Shown here one piece after another: positions 8,397-15,674 of a stretch of DNA of 36,659 bases (positions are counted from its first letter, which is position 1; each line of letters opens with the position of its first letter). The translations under genes and the position numbers were made by a program. The stretch covers positions 1 through 36,659 of the forward strand of contig MFFQ01000002.1 in NCBI GenBank assembly GCA_001780165.1, read 5' to 3'. Source of the DNA: Candidatus Eisenbacteria bacterium RBG_16_71_46. GTDB taxonomy: Bacteria; Eisenbacteria; RBG-16-71-46. The notes under the pieces were generated by a model. The model ran no database searches. It had not been told where the DNA came from and was given only the letters and a program-made list of their open reading frames with translations.

Positions 8397-9725
8397 ATGA
8401 GCAACGGCATTCCCGAGAACGAGGACCGCCCCGGGCTCCTGCCCCCCGCGGCCGCGCCGACGCCGTGGCCGGTCGCTGTCACGGCGCGCTTCCCGACCCG
8501 CGCGCGGACCCCCGCCCGCCGGGTGCTGATCGTCGAGCGCGATCTCAATCACGCGGCGTTGCTCACCGGCGCGGTGCGCGGGCAGGGCTACGACGTGGTA
8601 CTGGTCGGCGACGCCGACCAGGCCTGGGAACGACTTCAGGAGTCGCATTTCGCCACCGTGGTCTGCCGCTGGCGCCTGCCGGGCACCAGCTCGCTCGGAC
8701 TGCTGCGGCAGGTCCGCGGCCGGCACGAAGGCGGTTACATCTACTTCATCGCCATCAGCGAAGGGGACGAGCCCTCCGAGGTGCAGCACTGCATGGATGC
8801 CGGCGCCGACGACGTGCTGATCGAGCCGGTGGACCCGCTCGATCTGGTCGCCCGCCTGCGGGTGGCCCAGCGCATCGCGCGGATGCAGGACGACATCACC
8901 GCCAGCAACCGCACGCTGAGCTCGGCCAACCGGCGGCTCGAGACCGTCAATCGGAAGATGCGGCGCGACCTCGATTCCGCGGTGCGGGTGCAGCAGGCGC
9001 TGCTGCCCACCGCGCAGATCGACGCGCCGGGTCTGGACCTCGCCTGGCGCATGCGGCCCTCCGATGCCCTCGCGGGGGACATCCTCAACTACTTCCGCAT
9101 CGACGAGCAGCACGTCGCCTTCTACGTGCTCGACGTCAGCGGACACGGGGTCTCGTCCGCGCTGCTGTCGGTCCAGATCGCCCGACTCATGTCGCCGGTG
9201 ATGTCGCAGTCGGAGCTGGTGAAGCAGCGGCTGGGCGAGGCCCCGTGGTACCGCCTGGTCGAGCCGCTCGCGGTGGTGCGCACCCTGAACGAGATGTTTC
9301 AGACCAACGACGAGATCTCCAAGTACTCGACGCTGGTGTACGGGTTGATCGAACCCACCACGGGGCGGGTGCGCTTCGTCTCGGCCGGGCACCCGGGCCC
9401 GGTCCACGTCCCGGCGGCCGGCGAAGCGGTCGAGATCGTGTGCGCGGGCAACCCCATCGGGGTCTTCCCCGACCCCCAGCTCGACGAGGTGGAGCTGACA
9501 CTCTGCCCGGGCGACCGGCTCTACTTCTTCTCCGACGGGCTCTACGAGGTGATGAACGCGCAGGGCCGGATGCTAGGGCTCGAGGGGCTCAAGGCCCATC
9601 TGATCAGGCACCGGGGACGCCCGCTGGATGAGACCGTGGGCAAGGTGATCGCGGAGGTCGAGAAGTGGTGCGCTCCGGCCCTGCCTGCCGACGACTGCAG
9701 TCTGCTCGGGATCCAGCGGACCTGA
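8397..9725 (+). CDS. PP2C/SpoIIE-type serine phosphatase with degenerate receiver domain
   Basis: A 442-residue cytoplasmic regulator of RsbU-like architecture: receiver (about 42-160), coiled-coil linker (about 162-202), PP2C/SpoIIE phosphatase (about 205-442). Phosphatase metal sites are intact: D228 (AGD), D246 (VLDVSGHG), D380 (FSDGLYE) and D432-D433 (ADDCSL). It should therefore dephosphorylate a Ser/Thr phosphoprotein, typically an anti-sigma-factor antagonist. The receiver has lost all hallmark residues: the phosphoacceptor position is R91 (CRWRLPG), the acidic pair is E47-R48, and the Lys of the KP motif is E143. It cannot be switched by ordinary Asp phosphorylation. No STAS or anti-sigma gene is adjacent, so its partner is unknown. 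The ATG at 8397 has only a weak ribosome site. It converges with pgaB. Confidence 0.93.
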   Translation: MSNGIPENEDRPGLLPPAAAPTPWPVAVTARFPTRARTPARRVLIVERDLNHAALLTGAVRGQGYDVVLVGDADQAWERLQESHFATVVCRWRLPGTSSLGLLRQVRGRHEGGYIYFIAISEGDEPSEVQHCMDAGADDVLIEPVDPLDLVARLRVAQRIARMQDDITASNRTLSSANRRLETVNRKMRRDLDSAVRVQQALLPTAQIDAPGLDLAWRMRPSDALAGDILNYFRIDEQHVAFYVLDVSGHGVSSALLSVQIARLMSPVMSQSELVKQRLGEAPWYRLVEPLAVVRTLNEMFQTNDEISKYSTLVYGLIEPTTGRVRFVSAGHPGPVHVPAAGEAVEIVCAGNPIGVFPDPQLDEVELTLCPGDRLYFFSDGLYEVMNAQGRMLGLEGLKAHLIRHRGRPLDETVGKVIAEVEKWCAPALPADDCSLLGIQRT

Positions 9726-9808
9726 GTCCCCCGCCGCCCGAGTCGCCCCGCCCCGCCCGCCCTCGGCGCCGACCGCGGGCGAGGGGTGCGGTTCCTTCCG
9801 GCCGAGCC

Positions 9809-11812
9809 CTACCGCGTCGCGCCGCTGGTGGCCGGCGTCTCGCCGGGCGCGGGGGCTTCGAGCAGGCGTGGCGGGAAGTCGCCCGCGCGGGGGGGCAGCG
9901 GATCGAGGCCGAGGTGTCCGATTCCCGCGCGCTTCCACGCCCAGGCCATCGCGGCAAGGTCGCGACCCGGAACCCACGCACCCTCGGCGGGTCCGCGGGC
10001 CGCCAGCTCGAGCAGGATCGGAGGCATTTCGAGCGGACGCAAGCCGGGCGGTGTCCATCGCGCCAGGACGGCGCGCGCCAGGGCGCCGACCGCTCGCACC
10101 CCCTGCTCGCCGTGGCCCAGCGCCGGCGGATCGAGCATCACCACGGCGAGGTCGCCGTCGCGCAGGACGCGCTCGAAGTCCTGGGCACGATCGGGATGCA
10201 CGCCGCGGCGTTGCGCCACCGCCGCACCTACGCGACGGCCGAACACGCACTCGGGACGCCAGGCGCGCACCCCGCTGCGGACCTCCTCGAGCAGGGCATC
10301 GATCGCGACGGCCTTGGCGCCCGCGCCGCCGGCGCCGCCGGCCAGTGACTCGCCGGCGGCGAGCGAGGCGTCGTCGTCGAACAGCACGCCGTCGATTGGC
10401 AGGTAGACCGCGATGTCGGTGAAGAAGTCCACGGCGGCCCCGCGGACCTCCGGCAGCTCCGGCGAGAGACGCCGGCGGCCAGCGGCCGCGCCACGCCCGG
10501 CGCCGCGCGCGGCCCGCCATTCGGGGTGGCGCTCCAACGCCCAGTCGAGGTCGAGCACCGGTGCGCGGATCCACACCTTGAGCGCGGCGTGCGAGAGCTT
10601 GGCCGCGACCATGGACCAGATGTCGGCGCGGATCGGCGCCTGGTGGTTCATGAAGTAGGTTGCGCGCGGACGGCCGGCGGAGTCCGGCCCGGCCATGCCC
10701 CCAAGGAACACGTGGGTCGCCCCGATCCGGCGCGCGCGCGCCACGACCTGGTCGACCTTCTCGCGGAACACGGCGTCGTCGGGGTCGTAGAGGCTGTCTG
10801 GTTCGACCTCGGCCGCGCGGATCACCGCGGGCGGGACGTCGAGCCAGCCGAGACCGTTCGCGGTGAAGGCCAGCGAGCGCCGCACCATGACCCGCGGCAG
10901 GCAGCCGCCCGCGAGGTCCTGCGGCAGCACCTCGCGCGAGCCCAGGGCCAGGGTGGTGGTGAAACCGGCCTCCGCGGCCAGGGCCCGCGCCATGGCGTTG
11001 TGCTCGCCGTAGGGCCACACCAGCACCGCGGCCGCGTGCCCCACCCGGGCGCGCAGCACGCGCTGCGACTCGGCCAGGTCGCGGCGGATGCGCGAGCGGT
11101 ACTCGTCGCGGTCCTCGTAGCGCGCCTCCGCGAGCAGGTAGCGCCGGACCGCGACCGAGGGTCCGGTGTCGCGATAGGGGTTCGAGGTCTCGTAGCGGTG
11201 GAGCCCGTGGGAGTGCGAGGCGATCTCTACCAGGCCGCTCTTCTCGACCTCGCGGATCTGCCGCCAGGTCATGAGCGGCGGGATGCCCGGCGGCGGCCGG
11301 TCCACGAACGAGGTGATGACGGCGAGCGTGGCCGGGACGTTCTCCTCGCGCAGGATGGGAAGCGCCTGATCGAAGAAGCTCCGGTAGGCGTCGTCGAAGG
11401 TGAGCACGATCGCGCGCTGCGGCAGGCTCTCGAGGCGGTCGCGGCGGGCGAGCAGGTCCGAGAGCGACAGGAACGTCCAGCCCGCGCGCTTGCAGGCCTG
11501 GATCTGGTCGCGCAGGAACGCGGCGGGCACGGTCTCGGCCGGCGCGCGCGGGTCGTCGGAGAGGTCGTGGTAGCAGAGGATCGCGATCCGGCGCGGGACC
11601 TCGGGGCGCCCCGCGGCGGGTCCGCCGGCGCGCCGAGCCGCGACGCCGTCGGCGGGGACCGCGTCGCCCGCAGGGGCCGGCTTGCGCGCGGAGTCCGAGA
11701 CGAGCGCGGAGGCCGTGCCGCGCGCGGAGACCGCGTCGCGCGCGGGGCTCCCCCCGGTCAGCAGCACGAGCGCCGCCGCGGCGAGGGTGGCGGCGCGCGA
11801 CAACGGCGTCAC
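9809..11812 (-). CDS. pgaB: PgaB-like poly-N-acetylglucosamine deacetylase
   Basis: A 667-residue periplasmic or outer-membrane enzyme that partly de-N-acetylates PNAG, needed for export of the polymer. After a signal peptide (about 1-25, without a lipobox Cys, unlike E. coli PgaB) and a linker comes a carbohydrate-esterase-4 deacetylase domain (about 75-320). It has D140-D141 (LTFDDAY), metal ligands H200 and H205 (SHSHGLH) and the downstream WPYGEHN motif. The C-terminal half (about 325-650) matches the PgaB glycoside-hydrolase-like domain: a Tyr-Asp-Pro motif, FLGGMAGPD, and an ADIWSMVA segment equivalent to the ADIFSRVA region of PgaB. The GTG start at 11812 has GAGGAGG at good spacing and lies 13 nt after the pgaA stop. 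It is the last gene of the pga operon. Confidence 0.95.
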   Translation of the reverse strand: MTPLSRAATLAAAALVLLTGGSPARDAVSARGTASALVSDSARKPAPAGDAVPADGVAARRAGGPAAGRPEVPRRIAILCYHDLSDDPRAPAETVPAAFLRDQIQACKRAGWTFLSLSDLLARRDRLESLPQRAIVLTFDDAYRSFFDQALPILREENVPATLAVITSFVDRPPPGIPPLMTWRQIREVEKSGLVEIASHSHGLHRYETSNPYRDTGPSVAVRRYLLAEARYEDRDEYRSRIRRDLAESQRVLRARVGHAAAVLVWPYGEHNAMARALAAEAGFTTTLALGSREVLPQDLAGGCLPRVMVRRSLAFTANGLGWLDVPPAVIRAAEVEPDSLYDPDDAVFREKVDQVVARARRIGATHVFLGGMAGPDSAGRPRATYFMNHQAPIRADIWSMVAAKLSHAALKVWIRAPVLDLDWALERHPEWRAARGAGRGAAAGRRRLSPELPEVRGAAVDFFTDIAVYLPIDGVLFDDDASLAAGESLAGGAGGAGAKAVAIDALLEEVRSGVRAWRPECVFGRRVGAAVAQRRGVHPDRAQDFERVLRDGDLAVVMLDPPALGHGEQGVRAVGALARAVLARWTPPGLRPLEMPPILLELAARGPAEGAWVPGRDLAAMAWAWKRAGIGHLGLDPLPPRAGDFPPRLLEAPAPGETPATSGATR

Positions 11813-11825
11813 GCGCGGAGCCTCC

Positions 11826-13676
11826 TCAGAAGCGCGTGGAGAGGTAGGCGGCCCACCGCTTCTGCTCGAAGCCGGAGGCGGTGCTGAGGTTCGAGCTGCT
11901 GCGCTCGCCTTCGAGGCCGAGCCCGAGCCGGCGCCCGAGCGGCAGCTCGACCGTGGCGGTGAGGTCGTAGCGCGGGTCGCTCGATGAGCCCTTTTCGTGC
12001 TGCCAGCCGGTGCGGGCCACGAGCCCCAGCGTCCAGCCGTCACGCGGCTTCCACGCGAATTCCGCCCCCGGACCGAACTCCACGTACCACGCCGGGTCGT
12101 AGTACCCATCGTCGAGATCGCGGTGCGACCGCAGGTAGTCCCCGTCGAACGTGAGCGCCGCCTCGAGGCGGCGGCTGGAGCGCACGACCTGGCGGGCGCC
12201 GGCGGAGAATCGGCTCTGGCGGTTGGCGTCGCTGTAGAGCTGCAGCCGCTCGCCGGCGCGAAGCGTGAGCCGGTCGCCGGCCCGCCACTCGACCGCCGCC
12301 GCCCCCTGGCGCACCCGGAGGTTGCGCGCCAGCGAGGTCCGCGTCAGCACCAGGTCCTTGGCCACGCCCAGCTCGATCCGCAAGCGGTCCAGCGGCCGGT
12401 GGATGAGGGCGGCCTCGCCGATTGCGTCGGCGTCGCGCCCGCGCCCGGGATCGAGGTAGAGCGCGGCGGCCCGGCCCGACCAGGCGTCCGACCAGAGCCG
12501 GTCCACGCGCACGCCGCCGCGGACCGCGTGCAGGAAGCCGCCCGGATCCTTGAGGTCGTCGCGCCGCCACAGCGCCGACAGCATCGTCCGCTCGCCGGGC
12601 GCGAAGCGGTATTCCAGGGTGGTGGTCATCACCCGCAAGGCGTCGGTGTCATCCGAGCGCTCGTAGCCCGCCAGCGCGCCCGTGCTCCACTCGCGCTCGA
12701 GCATCGCGTCCAGTTCGCGTCCCTCGAGGTCGTCAGGCTCGCGGGCGCGGTACACGTTGAGCACGGGGCGGGCCAGGTCGGGGCGGCCCGACCAGTAACG
12801 CGCGTACGCCAGCCCCTTGAAGATCTCCGGGTCGCTGCGGCCGTCGGCCAGCATCGCCTCGAACAACCGCGCCGCCACCCGGTGGTTGCCGGCCCAGTTC
12901 TCGTTCTGCGCCAGTCCGAGCCGCGCCTCCTCGTCCCGCGGATTCCGCTCGAGCAGGGCGCCGTAGGCGGCGATCGCCTCGCGGTGCCGGCCCATCCATC
13001 CGAGGTCGCGCGCCCGCGCCCGCGCCAGGTCCGGGTCGTCGGGCGATGCCGCGAGCAGCCGGTCGTATTCGGCGATCGCCTCCGCCAGCCGGTCCGCCTG
13101 CGAGAGCGCCTCCGCCCGCAGCGCGCGGGCGTCGAGATCCTCGGGTGCCTCCTCGAGGCGGAGGTCGAGGTCACGGAGCGCCCCGGTCACGTCGCCCGCG
13201 GCCAGCCTCTCGGCGGCGAGGTCCTTGCGCAGGTCGCGGGCCATCTCCGGGTGGCGTTCCACCAGCCGCTCGTAGAGGGCGACCGCCACGCGATGCCGGC
13301 CCGCCCAGCCTTCGACGCCGGCCTCGAGCCACAGCAGGTCGGTGTCGTCCGGCGCGCGGCCGAGCGCGCGGCGGATCACCGCGCCCGCGTCATCGTAGCG
13401 CTGCCGATCGGCGAGAGCGCGCGCGCGGGTCCAGGCCTGCTCGGAGGTCTGCGCGGCGGTGTCGGGCGCCGCCACCCGTCGCGGCGCCTGGGGCGCGGCG
13501 GCCGCCCACTGCGGCGCCTGGGCCGCGCCCGGCGCCGTTCTCGACGCCTGGGGCGCGGCCGCCGTTCGCCGCGGCTCCCGGGGCTCGGCCGCCGTTCCGC
13601 CCGCCGCCGCGCCCGCCAGCAGCGCGCACAGCGCGCACGCCGCGAGCGCGTCGCGAGCATCCGCCCGGGGGCTCAC
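11826..13676 (-). CDS. pgaA: PgaA-like outer-membrane TPR porin for PNAG export
   Basis: A 616-residue protein; E. coli PgaA is about 800 residues, so this form is short. Residues 1-30 are a signal peptide with an Ala-rich hydrophobic core. Residues about 31-78 are an Ala/Pro/Gln low-complexity linker encoded by imperfect GGCGCCTGGG-type repeats. TPR-like helical repeats fill about 80-325 (recurring W-G-R-H, ALxRxP patterns). The remainder alternates amphipathic strands and ends in a terminal Phe (LSTRF), as expected for a barrel inserted by BAM. The GTG start at 13676 overlaps the pgaC stop by four bases (GTGA), implying translational coupling. The role, export of partly deacetylated polymer, is inferred from operon context and layout. 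Confidence 0.9.
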   Translation of the reverse strand: MSPRADARDALAACALCALLAGAAAGGTAAEPREPRRTAAAPQASRTAPGAAQAPQWAAAAPQAPRRVAAPDTAAQTSEQAWTRARALADRQRYDDAGAVIRRALGRAPDDTDLLWLEAGVEGWAGRHRVAVALYERLVERHPEMARDLRKDLAAERLAAGDVTGALRDLDLRLEEAPEDLDARALRAEALSQADRLAEAIAEYDRLLAASPDDPDLARARARDLGWMGRHREAIAAYGALLERNPRDEEARLGLAQNENWAGNHRVAARLFEAMLADGRSDPEIFKGLAYARYWSGRPDLARPVLNVYRAREPDDLEGRELDAMLEREWSTGALAGYERSDDTDALRVMTTTLEYRFAPGERTMLSALWRRDDLKDPGGFLHAVRGGVRVDRLWSDAWSGRAAALYLDPGRGRDADAIGEAALIHRPLDRLRIELGVAKDLVLTRTSLARNLRVRQGAAAVEWRAGDRLTLRAGERLQLYSDANRQSRFSAGARQVVRSSRRLEAALTFDGDYLRSHRDLDDGYYDPAWYVEFGPGAEFAWKPRDGWTLGLVARTGWQHEKGSSSDPRYDLTATVELPLGRRLGLGLEGERSSSNLSTASGFEQKRWAAYLSTRF

Positions 13677-14947
13677 CGCGGGGTCTTCCACTGCGTGACC
13701 CCTCCCCTCGGCGTGCGCCGGAATACCCCCACCGGCGTGGAGAAGGCGGTGATGAGCGACATCAGCATCCAATAGACGATGGGATAGATGACCGTCACCG
13801 GTGAGTGCCTGATGACGGTGGGGTCGTACTGGGAGTCGAGCAGGATGCCGCTCATGAGCTGGATCAGCGCCAGGGTGCCGATGGTCATGCCCCACCAGTT
13901 CGGGATCGGCGAGGCGCCGACCGGCGGAATGCCGGCCGCGTACGACACGATCCAGAAGCCGGTGAGGAGCACGAAACAGTACGCCCAGGTGATGGACAGC
14001 AGCGATTCCCAGTACACCGGCCACAGGCGCCGCGCGTTCCAGCTCACCGCGACCTGGCGGTGGCGACGCAGCACCTGCGCCAGGCCCATCGCCCAGCGCC
14101 GGCGCTGCGCGATCAGCGATCTCAAGGTCGGCGGCACCTTCATCCACACCAGCGCCCGCGGCTCGTAGCGCACGTCGTAGTGCGCGCGCTGGAGCCGCCA
14201 GGTCATGTCGATGTCCTCGGTCGCCATCTCCGGGCTGAACATGCCGACGTCGATGATCGCCGACTTGCGGAACGCGCCGATCACCCCGGACATGGTCAGG
14301 ATCCGGCCCCAGATCCGCTGCGCGCGGCGCAGCAGGCTGACGATCGAGGTGAACTCGACCACCTGGAGCTGCGCCAGGAAGGTCTCGCGGTTGGCCACGC
14401 GCGGGTTGCCGGTCACGCCCGCGACCCGCGCCGATTCGAAGTGCGGCACCATCCAGCGCAGCAGCATCGGGTCGGGGGCGGCGTCGGCATCCATGATCAG
14501 CACGATGTCGCCGCGCAGGCAGGGCAGCGCGTCGTTCATCGCCATCGCCTTGCCCTCGTTGGTGTGCTTGAGGATCAGGCGCACCTTGCCGGCGCGCAGG
14601 AACGGGCGCACCTTCTTCACCGTGTCGTCGGTCGAGGCGTCGTCCACCACGACCACCTCGTAGTTCGGATAGTCGATCTCGACCGCGCTCGCAAGCGTCT
14701 CCTCGATCACCTTCTCCTCGCAGAACGCGGGGATGACGATCGACACCATCGGGGAGGCGCGCAGCGGCGGCGGCTGCCGGCGATCCCCGCCCTCCGGTTC
14801 CTGCTCGTGCTCGCGGCGCACGAAGAACTGCAGCGCGGTCGTCACCCACACGATCGAGCTCACCACCGGGTAGAGGGCGAAGAATCCCAGCGCCACCCAA
14901 TAGGCCGGGTGGGCCTGCACGTGGCGGAAGAACTCCTGGAGGGTCAC
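13673..14947 (-). CDS. pgaC: PgaC-like PNAG synthase, GT2 glycosyltransferase
   Basis: A 424-residue inner-membrane processive transferase that polymerises UDP-GlcNAc into beta-1,6-linked PNAG. One N-terminal membrane helix (about 17-42) is followed by the GT2 catalytic domain with D102-D103 (VDDAST), DAD at 153-155, TED at 243-245 and QRRRW at 281-285. These are all the catalytic signatures of PgaC/hyaluronan-synthase enzymes. Three or four C-terminal membrane helices follow (about 305-410). The GTG start at 14947 overlaps the pgaD stop by four bases. In E. coli, PgaC and PgaD together bind cyclic di-GMP to activate synthesis; whether this pair does so is not visible. Confidence 0.97.
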   Translation of the reverse strand: MTLQEFFRHVQAHPAYWVALGFFALYPVVSSIVWVTTALQFFVRREHEQEPEGGDRRQPPPLRASPMVSIVIPAFCEEKVIEETLASAVEIDYPNYEVVVVDDASTDDTVKKVRPFLRAGKVRLILKHTNEGKAMAMNDALPCLRGDIVLIMDADAAPDPMLLRWMVPHFESARVAGVTGNPRVANRETFLAQLQVVEFTSIVSLLRRAQRIWGRILTMSGVIGAFRKSAIIDVGMFSPEMATEDIDMTWRLQRAHYDVRYEPRALVWMKVPPTLRSLIAQRRRWAMGLAQVLRRHRQVAVSWNARRLWPVYWESLLSITWAYCFVLLTGFWIVSYAAGIPPVGASPIPNWWGMTIGTLALIQLMSGILLDSQYDPTVIRHSPVTVIYPIVYWMLMSLITAFSTPVGVFRRTPRGGVTQWKTPR

Positions 14948-15411
14948 GGCCGGTCGTCCCGCGGCTCCGCCGCCACCCGAGGCCGCGTGCCGCCGGGATG
15001 TGGGGACGCGGCGAAATAGACCTTGCGGTCCTGCTCGATGCGAATCTCCACGACCGGCCCCTCCTGCGCCGCGGCGCGCTGGCCGGTGAAGGTGACACCG
15101 CGGCCGAGACGGTCGTTGGAGTAGTCCTCGCGCGGGATGCGCACGCGCATGCGCGCCCCGCGATGCCGGTGGATGCGGAGGTTGTGGAGCGACCACAGCG
15201 CCGTGACGATGATGCAGACGGCGGTCGTGACGAGCAGGAACAGCGCGGTGATCCGCACCTGCCACGCGCTCACGCCACCCAGCACCAGCAGCCACCAGTA
15301 GACGAACAGCACCCAGCCGGCGAGGGCGACGAGCAGATGCCAGGCGCGCCGCGCCGGTCCGGCCTGGGTCGGCTGCCTGAGAGAGCTAGGGGGCGTCTCG
15401 GACTTGGGCAT
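14944..15411 (-). CDS. pgaD: PgaD-like membrane subunit of PNAG synthase
   Basis: A 155-residue protein with two hydrophobic helices (about 24-47 and 52-73), followed by a basic segment and a cytoplasmic tail. This is the PgaD layout: two helices then a short cytosolic domain, required with PgaC for polymerisation. Sequence similarity within this family is low, so the assignment rests mainly on topology, size and the four-base overlap with pgaC. It is the first gene of a pgaD-C-A-B operon, whereas E. coli has pgaABCD. The start has no strong ribosome site; a 20-bp inverted repeat lies just upstream (15425-15444). Confidence 0.85.
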   Translation of the reverse strand: MPKSETPPSSLRQPTQAGPARRAWHLLVALAGWVLFVYWWLLVLGGVSAWQVRITALFLLVTTAVCIIVTALWSLHNLRIHRHRGARMRVRIPREDYSNDRLGRGVTFTGQRAAAQEGPVVEIRIEQDRKVYFAASPHPGGTRPRVAAEPRDDRP

Positions 15412-15424
15412 CGGGAGGCTCGAG

Positions 15425-15444
15425 GGTTGTAACGAACCACAACC
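15425..15444 (-). promoter_or_regulatory. Inverted repeat just upstream of the pga operon
   Basis: GGTTGT and ACAACC form perfect 6-bp arms around an 8-bp spacer, 14 to 33 bases before the pgaD ATG. AT content here is higher than in the flanks. The position suits a repressor operator or a 5'-leader hairpin controlling the whole pga operon. Function is inferred only from position. Confidence 0.45.
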
Positions 15445-15598
15445 TCACGAGTTATCGGCCGGCGGAGCGGGAGCTGGAGGGGATTCTTGGTCTCCGAGCC
15501 GTGGGCGGCGGACGCCTCGGATCGAGCGGGCGGCGGGGGCGGTCTCTCGCCCGGTCGCCCGCCGCGGCCCCCGGCGGAGGCCGGGACGGGGCGTCCGT

Positions 15599-15617
15599 CC
15601 GGCGGCGGTTCCGCCGG
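15599..15617 (-). terminator. Possible hairpin terminator after the pilin operon
   Basis: CCGGCGG (15599-15605) and CCGCCGG (15611-15617) form a perfect 7-bp stem with a 5-nt loop, 58 to 77 bases downstream of the giant-pilin stop codon. There is no T-run after it, so this is a hairpin-only candidate, common in GC-rich genomes. It lies in the 263-bp gap between the pilin operon end and the pgaD start, where no gene was found. Confidence 0.35.
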
Positions 15618-15674
15618 GCGCCGGGGCGAGGGGACGCGGCGGCACCGTGACGGCGCCGCCGCGCGGAGAGTCGG

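Noticed and set aside
9760-9785. CCCTCG/CGAGGG hairpin between the convergent phosphatase and pgaB genes
   Set aside because: Only six base pairs with a 14-nt loop and no T-run; in DNA this GC-rich such pairs arise by chance.
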